NCBI GenBank assembly: GCA_002305925.1
Contig: DBRL01000017.1
Span: 8,644-72,643, forward strand
Source of the DNA: Candidatus Peregrinibacteria bacterium UBA1369
Lineage (GTDB): Bacteria > Patescibacteriota > Gracilibacteria > UBA1369
DNA length: 64,000 bases
Reading direction: 5' to 3'
Part shown: positions 42,893-51,978 of the stretch, piece by piece
Position numbering within the stretch: position 1 is the first letter of the stretch
Layout of the letters: every line of letters begins with the position of its first letter
Notes under the pieces: generated by a model
Databases searched by the model: none
What the model saw: only the letters and a program-made list of their open reading frames with translations
What the model was told of the DNA's origin: nothing
Program-made: the position numbers and the translations under genes

Positions 42893-43726
42893 ATGGCTGG
42901 AATAGTTCGCGGAATCGTTAATCGCATCAAAGCCCGCAGGTTAAATTTAAAAAAAGAATTGAAAAGCAATCATTTTCGTATTGCCATTTTCGGTTCGGCC
43001 CGCATCGAGCCCGGTGACAAAATCTATGAGCAGGTTTATGATTTGGCCGAACGTATTGGCAGTCGCGGTTATGACGTGGTGACCGGTGGCGGTCCAGGTT
43101 TGATGGAGGCCGCCAATTCCGGTCATATGGTTGGTGACAAAAAAAATCGTGCTAATTCAATAGGGCTGGTTATTCATTTACCTTTTGAAAGTAAGGGAAA
43201 CCGTCATTTGGAAATCCGCAGCCGCTTTATGCATTTTTCCAAAAGGCTCGACACTTTCCTTTCGCTTTCCCATGTGATGGTGGTAACTACCGGTGGTATC
43301 GGCTCGTTGCTTGAGCTGTACTATATGTGGCAGCATCTGCAGGTTCATCACGTTTCCTACAAGCCGATTATTCTGATCGGTAAAATGTGGCGCGATCTGA
43401 TCGACTGGATGAAAAAGGATGTCTTGCCCGGGAACCTGGTCAGTCCCCAGGATTTTGACTATATCTATATTGCCCGCGACAATGAGCAGGCCATGGCTAT
43501 GATCGATACTTTCCATCGATTATTTCGTCAGGAAGGACATTTGCGGCAAATTGCCTGTTATAAGGCAGTCTGTGCTATTCCCGGCAAAAATGATACTTTG
43601 GTCGAGGCTATGAAAGAGCTGAAGGCAAAAGTTCAGACAACTTCGAAAAAAACGTCCGTTCGGTCGAAAAAATCTTCTGTTCCTGCCAAGGGCAAAAATG
43701 CCCGGCGTTCAGCCGGTAAGCGTTAG
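42893..43726 (+). CDS. LOG-family (TIGR00730-like) Rossmann-fold protein
   Basis: 277 residues. AIFGSARI (about 31-38), VVTGGGPGLMEAAN (about 62-75) and TTGGIGSLLELYYMWQHLQ (about 140-158; the usual PGGxGTxxE reads TGGIGSLLE) define a LOG-type nucleotide-binding protein. Family members release cytokinin-like bases or cleave nucleotide 5'-monophosphates. The exact substrate here is open. The last 45 residues are Lys/Ser/Arg-rich (KKTSVRSKKSSV) and may bind nucleic acid. It lies 12 nt after transketolase. Confidence 0.82.
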   Translation: MAGIVRGIVNRIKARRLNLKKELKSNHFRIAIFGSARIEPGDKIYEQVYDLAERIGSRGYDVVTGGGPGLMEAANSGHMVGDKKNRANSIGLVIHLPFESKGNRHLEIRSRFMHFSKRLDTFLSLSHVMVVTTGGIGSLLELYYMWQHLQVHHVSYKPIILIGKMWRDLIDWMKKDVLPGNLVSPQDFDYIYIARDNEQAMAMIDTFHRLFRQEGHLRQIACYKAVCAIPGKNDTLVEAMKELKAKVQTTSKKTSVRSKKSSVPAKGKNARRSAGKR

Positions 43727-43746
43727 CCTTTGCTCAATGCCGTTTT

Positions 43747-44514
43747 TCAGACTTTGATTTTCAGGAAAATTGGGGCGTGGTCCGAGCCCGGGGTTTTGTC
43801 GTCGATATCTGCTTCCAGTAGATTTTTTTTCAGTGAGGGGCTGGTGATGAAGTAATCAATTCTCCAGCCGATGTTTCTTTCGCGGGCCCGCGTTTTCATG
43901 TCCCACCAGGAGTAGCGTCCCGCTTCTTTGTGGAAATGCCGGAAGCTGTCGATATACCCTTTTTCGTCGATCAGATGATGCAGCCAGGCGCGTTCCACGT
44001 CCATGAAGCCCGAGGTGTTGCGGTTTTCTTTCGGCCGGGCCAGGTCGATTTCGTGGTGGGCCGTGTTGACGTCGCCGCAAAAGACGGTTGGTTTGGGCAG
44101 GGCTTCGATCATCTGTTCAAAGCGTTTGTAGAAATCCAGTTTGTATTCGATTCTGTGCGTGCCCTGGCCTCCGTTGGGGAAATAGCCGTTGAAGAAGAAA
44201 AATTGGTCCAGTTCCAGACCGATCAGCCGGCCTTCGGCGTTGAGCACAGGGTCGTCGAATTCGGTCAGTACTTTTAGCGGTTTTATTCTGCTGTAGATCG
44301 CCACGCCGGAATAGCCTTTGCGTTCGCCGGATTTCCAGTAGCTCTCGTAGCCGTCGATGTGCAGCAGTTTTTCGCTGAGCTGTTCGGGGTGGCATTTCGT
44401 TTCCTGGATGGCGATCAGGTCGGCCTGGCTGCCGCGGGCCCATTCGATGAAGCCTTTTTTCTCGGCGGCGCGCAGGCCGTTGACGTTCCAGCTGTAGAGG
44501 AGGAGTTGATTCAT
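43747..44514 (-). CDS. xthA: Exodeoxyribonuclease III (AP endonuclease)
   Basis: This is an EEP-fold repair nuclease. The 255-residue protein has the complete set: SWNVNGLRAAEKKGF (Asn), IQETKCHPEQL (Glu, metal), GYFPNGGQG, FCGDVNTAHHEID (Asp/Asn), FRHFHKEAGRYSWWDMKTRARERNIGWRIDYF and GSDHAPIFL (Asp-His). Length and order are typical. It is the last gene of a minus-strand series, 9 nt after the flavoprotein gene. Confidence 0.96.
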   Translation of the reverse strand: MNQLLLYSWNVNGLRAAEKKGFIEWARGSQADLIAIQETKCHPEQLSEKLLHIDGYESYWKSGERKGYSGVAIYSRIKPLKVLTEFDDPVLNAEGRLIGLELDQFFFFNGYFPNGGQGTHRIEYKLDFYKRFEQMIEALPKPTVFCGDVNTAHHEIDLARPKENRNTSGFMDVERAWLHHLIDEKGYIDSFRHFHKEAGRYSWWDMKTRARERNIGWRIDYFITSPSLKKNLLEADIDDKTPGSDHAPIFLKIKV

Positions 44515-44523
44515 AGGCGCATT

Positions 44524-45780
44524 TTACCAGAAAAAGTCCTCAACGAAAATTGCCGAGCGGGGGACTTTCAGCTGGCGCAGGATTTTTTTGACCGAATTTT
44601 TCAGGGCTTCCGGGCCGCAAATGTAAAACAGTGCTCCGGCCGGGTCGGGGACGAAACGGCGGATGATTTTTTCGTCGATGTAGCCGGGCAGGCAGTCTTT
44701 TGGCAATTTGGCGGTGGCCTGTTTTTTGCCCTTCGGTGCTTTTGTTTCGCTTAATAGATATATTTTTTTGAACCAGGGGGCTTTGATGCTGTCCAGCTCT
44801 TCTTTAAAAATAATATCGTTAAAGGTGCGCGAGCCGTAGAGCAGGGTGATATCGCGGGCTGATGGCTGCCGGTTATGCAGGTTGTCGGCCGCTATCTGTT
44901 CCCGCAGCATGCTTATAAACGGCGTTATGCCCACTCCGCCGGCGATGAAGACCAGCGGCTTTTTGCCGTCGCGCAGGTAAAATCGTCCAAAGGGGCCGTC
45001 GATCAGCACTTTTTCGCCCTTTTTCAGTTTGCCGGCGCTGTCGGTGAAGCGGCCGGCGTTTTTGATGGTGAAACGCAGGTCCTGTTCTGCAGGTGCACTG
45101 GCGATGGTAAAGGGATGTCTGGCGTGCAGTGAATCTTTTGGCAGTCGCAGAAAGCAGAACTGTCCCGCCCGAAATTGCAGCGGCTCTTCTTGGCTGATGG
45201 TCAGGGTGAAGGTGTCGGCGGTTTCGCGCGTCAGACTTTTGACCAAAAATTTACCGCCGAACATTTGGCGAATTTTATATTGGGTCCGATAGATCGCCCC
45301 GCAGACCACTGCTGCCAGTGCAATAATGTAAATGCCCTGCAGCCACCAGCTGCCGCTGTCCGAGCCCCATTGCCAGGCATGAATCAGGCTCAAGGCAAAG
45401 AGCAGATAAGTTACGACGTGAATGTATTGCCAGGCCAGATGGGAAATTCTTTTGTAAAGCAGGGAGGCCAGCATTACCAGTGCGAAAACGTAAAAGGCCA
45501 CGATGCCCAGGGCCAGCGGCGGTACACTGAAATCCGGTATGGCAAAGGCCAGGAAGTTCTGCCGTGAGAGCATGAAAAAGACCGGGTGCAGCAGGACGAA
45601 CAGAGCCGTCCAGAGCGAGAATTTCCGCTGGAATTTGATAATTCTGTCCAGGCCGAAAAAGCGGTCCCAGAATCTGGCCGTGTCACCGGAAAAGATCAGT
45701 AGTGACAGCGCCACGAAAGCAGCAATGCCCGACCATTGCCCGATTTCCCAAAAGAGTGCTGAAAGCTGTATCGTTTCCAT
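44524..45780 (-). CDS. Ferric-reductase-like transmembrane flavoprotein
   Basis: 418 residues. The N-terminal half has six hydrophobic segments with His residues placed as heme ligands (LLHPVFF, YIHVVTY, SLIHAW), as in the ferric reductase / NOX-like domain. The C-terminal half is an FAD/NAD(P) module: FRAGQFCFLRLP, HPFTIASAP, LIDGPFGRFYL, FIAGGVGITPFISML and YICGPEALK. It probably passes electrons from NAD(P)H across the membrane. The gene upstream encodes an exported cytochrome b5-like lipoprotein that could be an electron partner. Confidence 0.88.
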   Translation of the reverse strand: METIQLSALFWEIGQWSGIAAFVALSLLIFSGDTARFWDRFFGLDRIIKFQRKFSLWTALFVLLHPVFFMLSRQNFLAFAIPDFSVPPLALGIVAFYVFALVMLASLLYKRISHLAWQYIHVVTYLLFALSLIHAWQWGSDSGSWWLQGIYIIALAAVVCGAIYRTQYKIRQMFGGKFLVKSLTRETADTFTLTISQEEPLQFRAGQFCFLRLPKDSLHARHPFTIASAPAEQDLRFTIKNAGRFTDSAGKLKKGEKVLIDGPFGRFYLRDGKKPLVFIAGGVGITPFISMLREQIAADNLHNRQPSARDITLLYGSRTFNDIIFKEELDSIKAPWFKKIYLLSETKAPKGKKQATAKLPKDCLPGYIDEKIIRRFVPDPAGALFYICGPEALKNSVKKILRQLKVPRSAIFVEDFFW

Positions 45781-45829
45781 TTTTTATTTCGGTTAGGGGC
45801 GCCGCTTATTGCACTGTGCTATGGCAGCT

Positions 45830-46237
45830 TTATTGCAGGACGCCGATTTGATAGCCTGCCAGTATGTCCGTCTTGGAATTGCCGTGCTGCGCGGTGTAGG
45901 CCGCCTCGAATTCTGTTGTTTGTCCGCAGTATTGGTCCAGCGGGGATTTGTGTTTGGCCAGGAAGCCGGTGATGTCATAGACCTGGCTGTTGGCGGCGAC
46001 CCAGCAGTCGGCGGGGGAGTTGTGGGCGGCGATTTCGGCGGCGTCGTAGGGGGTGGTGCTTTCCGGTGATGGGGCGGCTGGCGTGGTGGGTGTGGCAGGT
46101 GTTGTGCTGGCGGTGCTGGAGGCGGTAGAATCGCCGGTTGGTATTGTGGCGGGGGCTGTGGCCGGGGTGCAGGCGGCCAGAATGGCGGTGGTCAGGACGG
46201 CGCTAAGGGCTGTCAGGAGAAATTTTTTGCTGTGCAT
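45830..46237 (-). CDS. Cytochrome b5-like heme-binding lipoprotein
   Basis: 135 residues. A lipoprotein signal ends LAAC with Cys23, followed by a Thr/Pro/Ala-rich linker. The C-terminal 75 residues match the cytochrome b5-like fold: YDAAEIAAHNSPADCWVAA, QVYDITGFLAKH, then QYCGQTTEFEAAYTAQHG. The first ligand region reads AKHKSP instead of HPGG, and the second His is in AQHG; an extra Cys pair (DCW, YCG) is present. It is anchored on the outer face of the membrane, 49 nt from the ferric-reductase-like gene. Confidence 0.82.
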   Translation of the reverse strand: MHSKKFLLTALSAVLTTAILAACTPATAPATIPTGDSTASSTASTTPATPTTPAAPSPESTTPYDAAEIAAHNSPADCWVAANSQVYDITGFLAKHKSPLDQYCGQTTEFEAAYTAQHGNSKTDILAGYQIGVLQ

Positions 46238-46249
46238 TTATCTGTGGGG

Positions 46250-49222
46250 TTAATTGTTATTTGGTGATGCATTGATGGTTAGTTCTCTCAGTTTGAAAAT
46301 GCGGGCCAAAATTGTGGCGGTTTCGGCTCTGCTGATATTGTGATGGGGATGAAATAATTGTTCTCCTGCCTCGTTGGTGTAGCCGAAAACAAGGTTTTTT
46401 TCGCGACTAATTGAGACATAATTATAAAACCAGTCGTCTGAGGTCACGTCCTGGAAATAATCGCTGCCCTGGTATTCTTCTTCCAGCAGATGCTGGAGGT
46501 TGATCAGAATCTTGGTTGCTTCCGCTCTGCTGATGGGTTGGTCGGGATAGAAGTTGCCGTCCTCATAGCCGCTGACAATTCCCGCTTTTTGAGCTGAATA
46601 AATATAGTTGTTGTACCAAAGATCCTTTTCCGGTGGCACGTCGGGAAACGGCTTCGTTGGCAGATATTCTGTTGTAAAAAGAGATACTTTCAGACAGTTG
46701 GAAAGCATCGCCAGTTTCAAAAATTCTGCTCGCGAGATTTCCTGGTCGGGCCGATACAGTCTCAGATCGTCACTGCCCGGGTAGCCTTCGGCAATGATAT
46801 TACTATAACTGAGCGTACTGGCCAGCAGCAAAATGGCTTCTTCGGCGAAATGGCCCGTGATGTCTGAAAAGGGGTTTTCAACCATTTCTACTTTCAGGCA
46901 GGAGAGAGTTTGGTAGTCGGCAGGTTCTGCTGATTCCGGTGAAGTTGTTTCAGTCGTTGGCTGGTCGTTGCTGACCGGAGACACATAAAAACCGCCGCCC
47001 CCGCCGATTGAAGGGGGGTATTGAATCGAAAAGTTGATGACGGAGCTAACGGGGCCGTTGCCCGCCAAATCTGTGATTATGGCTGTAACGCTTTGAACTG
47101 AGGGAATGGGGTAGGGGATTGCCGGGGTACAACTGACCGTGACGCTGCTGGCGGGCAGGGGAAGGCAGGTGAAGCCGGCAATATTGACCGAATCCCCGGC
47201 GACACTGGAGATGACTATGATTGGTGAGGTTTGGGCAGTAACAAATGGTGCCGTGAAATCGTCGCCCACCGAAATTGCCGTCGGAGGTCCGGGGGGGGTG
47301 GTGTCGATGACAACTGTCAGGGCCGGTGAATGGCCGGATTCATTGCCGGCCGGGTCTTTTTCCGTGTAGGAGATGTTGTGCGTGCCATCAGCGAGGGGAA
47401 CGGTAACTGTGGCCGGATTGGTGCCGATGATGGTGCAGGGAGCGCTGCCGATGGCGGTGTTGGGGGCTGGATTGTCGGTGTAGAGAGTGCTGGTGGAACC
47501 AATTTCAATACATTGTACGTCCAGGGTGGGGAGGTTTTGGGCTGTGTAATTGTCGTTGTCGTAAATTCCGGTATCCGAGGCCGCCTGCAAATCGGGGGCT
47601 GTCAGAGAGGTTGCCGGGGGGATCAGGTCGCTGACCAGTGTGAGCGGGTGTGCGACGCTGGGACCGGCAAAAACCGATGATTCGAAAACGGAAAAATTGT
47701 AGGGGCCATAGGCCAGCGGGGCGACCGGTGTCAAAGACCAGGTCAGATCGGCGGCGATTGTTGCAGTGCCGATAACGGTCAGGCCGTCCATAATGGTGAT
47801 GATGTTTCCCGCCCGACTCCCGCTCCCGCTGAAGGCTGGGGTTTGATTGTTGTAAACAATTGAAGCCGCCGGGGGTGACAGTACGGTGGGGGCGGGCGGT
47901 GTGATCATGGGATTAAACATGTGCAGGTAAAGCGTGCCGCGGTTGGAACCCCCCGCGTCGTTGGCGCCTGCCCCGGCACCGAAATCCGGCCAGCCATCAC
48001 CGTCCATGTCGCCCAGAGCGAAGAGAGAAGTCCCATAAAGGTCACCGTTGCCGAGGTTGGGGCCGGTGATGGCGTTGGAGATTACTTTGCTGGTGGCTTT
48101 TACCGAGCCGTCACTGTTGAGCAGATGGATATAAAAAGCCCCGCGATCTGTTCCGCCACTGTCGTCCAGATAGGCTGCCACTCCCAGGTCTACTATGCCG
48201 TCTCCGTTCACGTCGCCCAATCCTATTGTTTGCGCACCATAGCGGTCGCCATCTGCCAGGGCCGGTCCGTTGGGCGTGAGACTGCTAATTTTTGTGGTTG
48301 ATTTGACCGAACCGTTGGGGTTGAGAAAATGGATATAAACAGCCCCTCTCTGTGCGCCGCCGCTGTTGTCGGTTTCGGCGCCGACTGCAATGTCCATCAC
48401 ACCGTCCCCGTCCAGATCTCCCAGAGCAGAGACGCCCCGGCCATAACCGGAGTTGTTGGCCGGAATAACCGGACCGTTGGGAGTTAGACTGCTGATTTTG
48501 GTGGTCGATTTGACGGTACCGTCACTGTTCATAAAACTGATGTAGACCGCGCCCCGGTTAGCCCCCCCACTGTCATCGCCGTTGGCGCCTGCCAGGATGT
48601 CTGTGACACCGTCACCGTCCAGGTCGCCTATTGAAACTACGTTAATGCCATAGGTGTCTCTGTTGGCGAGGACGGGCCCGTTGACGGATAAACTGTTAAT
48701 GGTTTTGCTGGCCTTGACTGACCCGTTACTGTTGAGAAAATGGATATGAATTCCGCCGCGGTTGAGACCTCCGGCGTCTGCAGACCATGTTCCTACCGCA
48801 ATGTCAGTTACACCGTCGCCGTCCAGGTCGCCCAGTGAGGCTACCGAAACACCGTAAGCATCGCCGTCGGCAAGTACCGGCCCGTTGGTGGTGAGAGCGT
48901 TGATTGGCACGGTGGATTTGACTGAACCATCCGCGTTCATAAAACTGATATGCACGGAGCCGCGATTGCTTCCTCCGACATCGTTGCCCCAGGCCCCGGC
49001 GGCTATGTCGATCACACCGTCGCCGTCCAGATCACCGATGGTTGTTGCTCCAAAAGCATAATAATCCTCGTTGTTGAGGAGGGGACCGTTAACGGTAAAG
49101 GTGTTGATCTCGATCGTAGATTTGACCGGTTGCAGTGCGGCGAAGGCAGTGTTCGATGCCAGTAAGCCGACGGCCAACACTAATGTGAATATTGTTTTTC
49201 TTTTTTGCTGGATTGGAATCAT
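46250..49222 (-). CDS. Large FG-GAP repeat surface protein with Ig-like and SLH domains
   Basis: From the ATG at 49222 the product is 990 residues with a Sec signal (about 1-28, ending NTAFA). Six FG-GAP repeats of about 65 residues follow (each with GDLDGDGVxDIAVGA, a calcium-binding loop, and a xxxNRGxVYIxFxN strand). Next come Ig-like/bacterial adhesin-type beta domains (about 430-750) and three SLH domains at the C-terminus (FSDITGHFA, FPDVPPEKDLWYNN, FQDVTSDDWFYNY, each with ISRAE). The repeats are visible in the DNA as units of about 200 bp. It is a probable wall-attached adhesin. It lies in a run with MazG and the cytochrome lipoprotein. Confidence 0.92.
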   Translation of the reverse strand: MIPIQQKRKTIFTLVLAVGLLASNTAFAALQPVKSTIEINTFTVNGPLLNNEDYYAFGATTIGDLDGDGVIDIAAGAWGNDVGGSNRGSVHISFMNADGSVKSTVPINALTTNGPVLADGDAYGVSVASLGDLDGDGVTDIAVGTWSADAGGLNRGGIHIHFLNSNGSVKASKTINSLSVNGPVLANRDTYGINVVSIGDLDGDGVTDILAGANGDDSGGANRGAVYISFMNSDGTVKSTTKISSLTPNGPVIPANNSGYGRGVSALGDLDGDGVMDIAVGAETDNSGGAQRGAVYIHFLNPNGSVKSTTKISSLTPNGPALADGDRYGAQTIGLGDVNGDGIVDLGVAAYLDDSGGTDRGAFYIHLLNSDGSVKATSKVISNAITGPNLGNGDLYGTSLFALGDMDGDGWPDFGAGAGANDAGGSNRGTLYLHMFNPMITPPAPTVLSPPAASIVYNNQTPAFSGSGSRAGNIITIMDGLTVIGTATIAADLTWSLTPVAPLAYGPYNFSVFESSVFAGPSVAHPLTLVSDLIPPATSLTAPDLQAASDTGIYDNDNYTAQNLPTLDVQCIEIGSTSTLYTDNPAPNTAIGSAPCTIIGTNPATVTVPLADGTHNISYTEKDPAGNESGHSPALTVVIDTTPPGPPTAISVGDDFTAPFVTAQTSPIIVISSVAGDSVNIAGFTCLPLPASSVTVSCTPAIPYPIPSVQSVTAIITDLAGNGPVSSVINFSIQYPPSIGGGGGFYVSPVSNDQPTTETTSPESAEPADYQTLSCLKVEMVENPFSDITGHFAEEAILLLASTLSYSNIIAEGYPGSDDLRLYRPDQEISRAEFLKLAMLSNCLKVSLFTTEYLPTKPFPDVPPEKDLWYNNYIYSAQKAGIVSGYEDGNFYPDQPISRAEATKILINLQHLLEEEYQGSDYFQDVTSDDWFYNYVSISREKNLVFGYTNEAGEQLFHPHHNISRAETATILARIFKLRELTINASPNNN

Positions 49223-49253
49223 GGCAATGCTTGTATAATAGTTGTGTTTGTTG

Positions 49254-49565
49254 CTACTCATTTTCCGAGCCGGCCGAACCTTTTTGCAGCCTTTTTTCGT
49301 ATTTTTCGACTACTTGTTCCAGGGCTTCTTCCAAATCAATCTCAAAACTGTTGGCGATGGTAATCAGCGAATACAGTACATCGCCCAGTTCGGCTTTCAA
49401 CTCTGGTCTGTATTGTAGCGGTTCTCTGCCATAATTGCTCATCTTGAGAATTTCTTTCGCCACTTCGCCCAGTTCCGACATAGTGTCCAGGACGCGATGC
49501 TCCGGCGGTGATTCCAGATTGTTTTCTACACAAAAGCTCTTAATTTTGGCCTGAATTTTTTTCAT
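49254..49565 (-). CDS. MazG-like nucleotide pyrophosphohydrolase
   Basis: 103 residues, one MazG-type helical unit. The metal-binding pattern is MSELGEVAKEILK (ExxE) and LKAELGDVLYSLITIAN (ExxD). Such single-domain proteins hydrolyse (d)NTPs to monophosphates and clean up aberrant nucleotides. It overlaps the end of the upstream TspO-related gene by 26 nt and precedes the FG-GAP gene by 31 nt. Confidence 0.85.
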   Translation of the reverse strand: MKKIQAKIKSFCVENNLESPPEHRVLDTMSELGEVAKEILKMSNYGREPLQYRPELKAELGDVLYSLITIANSFEIDLEEALEQVVEKYEKRLQKGSAGSENE

Positions 49566-50313
49566 GTAAAATTCCGGTAATGAAGCTGAATGATATCAGA
49601 CAGAGCACCAGTGTGGCAATGATGCCCGGATACTCTGCGTTGAAACCGCTGACTGCCAGGTGCTTATAGAGTATTCCCAGATAGGCCCAAATCAGTACCA
49701 TGCTGTAGGCGACACATTTGTCCTTCAGGCTGCGGGCGATGCCGATGGCCGCTCCGACCAGCAGGATAATCATGGTCCAGATTTCCGGGGCCATGCCGAA
49801 GCCGTCCCATTTCAGGCTGACCAGAAACACAGTGACATTGGCAATCGCCGCTACGGTAATCCAGCCGAAATAAATGCTGAAAGGCACTTTGACCAGCAGC
49901 TTTTTCAGCGGAGAAAATTTGCCGCTGCGCAGGAGGTCGGCGATTTTGATCAGCAGCACCAGCAGGATGACCATGATCACCACCGACACACCGATATAGT
50001 CATAATGCCACGCAATAATCCAGGCGATATTGGCCAGCGAGGTGGCAATAAAGAGGGGATTGATTTTTCCGATCAGTGTCTCGGTTTTTTTGTCCTTCTT
50101 GAGGAACTGGTAGACCACATAAATACCCAGCAGCAGGTAGATCAGTCCCCAGATGGAGAAAGTCAGGCCGGCCGGCGCGAAAAGGTTAACGTAGGCGTCC
50201 GAGATTTGTCCGGTGCCGCGGTTGTTGATTGGCAGGGCGTTGGCCAGGTAGTTGACCGCAATCATGGCGGCATAGGCGACGGCCGTGAGAATTTTGATTA
50301 ATGTATTTTTCAT
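49540..50313 (-). CDS. TspO/MBR-related membrane protein
   Basis: 257 residues with about seven to eight hydrophobic segments. The N-terminal part reads AMIAVNYLANALPINNRGTGQISD, then LFAPAGLTFSIWGLIYLLLG and LANIAWIIAWHYDYIGVSVVIM. This pattern (PxGxxFSIWGxIY, NxxWxxxWH) belongs to the long TspO-related group found in low-GC bacteria. Substrate unknown; porphyrin binding is only assumed from TspO. Another TspO/MBR gene lies at the right window edge. Confidence 0.75.
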   Translation of the reverse strand: MKNTLIKILTAVAYAAMIAVNYLANALPINNRGTGQISDAYVNLFAPAGLTFSIWGLIYLLLGIYVVYQFLKKDKKTETLIGKINPLFIATSLANIAWIIAWHYDYIGVSVVIMVILLVLLIKIADLLRSGKFSPLKKLLVKVPFSIYFGWITVAAIANVTVFLVSLKWDGFGMAPEIWTMIILLVGAAIGIARSLKDKCVAYSMVLIWAYLGILYKHLAVSGFNAEYPGIIATLVLCLISFSFITGILHEKNSGQN

Positions 50314-50336
50314 GAATTAATTATCAGTATCAATGG

Positions 50337-51845
50337 TTATTTTTGTGCACTCCAGCTGTAAGTGGCAAAGGTGACGCCCATCATGGAAAAGTGCATATTT
50401 CCGCTAATTGTAGTTTGGCTGCCGTTACTGGTTGCTTTGCCCTCGAACGAGCAATTAATCACCGCGCCGCCTTCTTTCATGGTGACGTTGAATTCTACTT
50501 TGTTGCCGGCGTAAAAAGCTTCGCCGTCAAAACCGTTTACGTTGACCGTGCCTGTACCACCCTCGTTTAGCTGCAATGTTACCGGCAGACTGTCGGGAGA
50601 CTCCACATCTTCTTCGATATGCTGCAGTGTGGCGCTCCCGCTATAAGTACCGGCCATGGTCTGTCCTCTAACGGGGCCTGCCGTGGTGGTTTCCGGTGTT
50701 TGCCCTTCTTCCTGCTGCGCCTGCTCTGCTTCCGGCGTTTCCTTTTCTTCAACGATTTGTTCTTTTGGTGCCGTGCTGACGGTTGTGACCGATAAAAATT
50801 TCTTTACTTCCTCCGGGGTCATCGGCTCCTGCTTTTTGTTGATGCTTTTCAGCCATTCTTCCACTTCGGCCATTTCCATTTCCGCTACTGTCGCCGTTCC
50901 CGGATACTTGGTATTTTTGATCACCTGGAAGGAGGGATGTGATTCGAAATTTTTCAGGTCTATACCGACAACTTTTCCTTCCTGTGCCGCTTCCCTGAAT
51001 TGTTCCAGCCCGATCATTACCGCGTCGATTTTTCCGAAGGTGGAGCCGAGGTTGGCCGGAATGTTGGTGATGGTCAAAACGGTGGCGACGGGTTCGGTGA
51101 CGGTTCTAATGTCTTTGACGATGGATGACACCTTGTTCTTGTCTCCAAAAGCAATCTGCGCACTGTCTTCGGTGATTTCCAAAGCCAGGTCGGCTCCGGC
51201 CACCACCACCGCGGTTTTTGTCACAACACCGGCGGCGGCAAATCCGGCCGCGCCTCCCGTCAACACCACTCCGCCCACGAAACCGGCCACTTTGCAGCCG
51301 TCCTTAACTACTATGGCCGTATTCTCCAATTTCTGAAATGAATCTCCCTCCTCGGAGAACACCCCGGAACTAATTTCACCCTGGGCCTGATCCAGGATTA
51401 TCTGGGCCCTTTTGGCGTCCACGCCGAGATGTTTGGCCAAAGTCGCGATCCCCTTGAACTTGGGGGCTTTGTCATAAATGTCCGAGATTTCTTTGGCGGA
51501 ATAGGCGTGGGCTTTTTCGATAATCCGAAAGCCGACTGTCGATTGATCCGCTATTTCCAGTGCGGCTTTTTCCAGTTGTTCTGATTGTTCCGCCAGTTCT
51601 TCCCAGCCGTCGATGATCCGGGTCATCTCGGCGTTCCAGGATTCGTAATCGGGATAATATTTGGCGTTGACCAAAACATCATCCGTTCGCAGGCGCAGCG
51701 CGAGGTATTCTTTGGATATCGCCAGCGTTTCTTCCAGGACAATTTCTTCTCCGGTCAGATTCGCCGCTCTGTTGTTTAAGAAATAATAGGCCCCCGCTGC
51801 TACCACAAGCGCCGCCAGGGTCAGGGCAAAGATTGTTTTTTTCAT
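50337..51845 (-). CDS. Exported hypothetical protein with acidic linker and C-terminal beta domain
   Basis: 502 residues. Residues 1-22 form a signal peptide or N-terminal anchor (KKTIFALTLAALVVAAGAYYF). A helical domain follows (about 30-165), then a Gly/Ala/Val-rich hydrophobic segment (about 188-225, able to enter a membrane). Residues about 360-395 are Glu/Gln/Pro-rich and probably a flexible linker. The last 110 residues are beta-rich (AGTYSGSATL to FATYSWSAQK) and may be a ligand-binding or surface domain. I do not recognise the family. It has a strong promoter of its own. Confidence 0.65.
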   Translation of the reverse strand: MKKTIFALTLAALVVAAGAYYFLNNRAANLTGEEIVLEETLAISKEYLALRLRTDDVLVNAKYYPDYESWNAEMTRIIDGWEELAEQSEQLEKAALEIADQSTVGFRIIEKAHAYSAKEISDIYDKAPKFKGIATLAKHLGVDAKRAQIILDQAQGEISSGVFSEEGDSFQKLENTAIVVKDGCKVAGFVGGVVLTGGAAGFAAAGVVTKTAVVVAGADLALEITEDSAQIAFGDKNKVSSIVKDIRTVTEPVATVLTITNIPANLGSTFGKIDAVMIGLEQFREAAQEGKVVGIDLKNFESHPSFQVIKNTKYPGTATVAEMEMAEVEEWLKSINKKQEPMTPEEVKKFLSVTTVSTAPKEQIVEEKETPEAEQAQQEEGQTPETTTAGPVRGQTMAGTYSGSATLQHIEEDVESPDSLPVTLQLNEGGTGTVNVNGFDGEAFYAGNKVEFNVTMKEGGAVINCSFEGKATSNGSQTTISGNMHFSMMGVTFATYSWSAQK

Positions 51846-51896
51846 GCCGGTTGCGATTATTTGTTTTTGTCCCGACGATGATATCGCGAATTGCTG

Positions 51897-51925
51897 ATTA
51901 TAGTAAAGGTGATGCGCACTGTAAA
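51897..51925 (-). promoter_or_regulatory. Promoter of the 50337-51845 gene
   Basis: Minus strand: TTTACA (51925-51920), 17-nt spacer and perfect TATAAT (51902-51897), 51 nt before the start codon. Confidence 0.6.
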
Positions 51926-51978
51926 CCAGTTGAGTTTTATGTTAAAATAATCTGATTATTATTTGTTTAATTGATAAA

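Noticed and set aside
47950..49130. Regular repeats of about 200 bp considered as a CRISPR-like or intergenic array
   Set aside because: They are in-frame FG-GAP repeats of a surface protein, far too long and coding.
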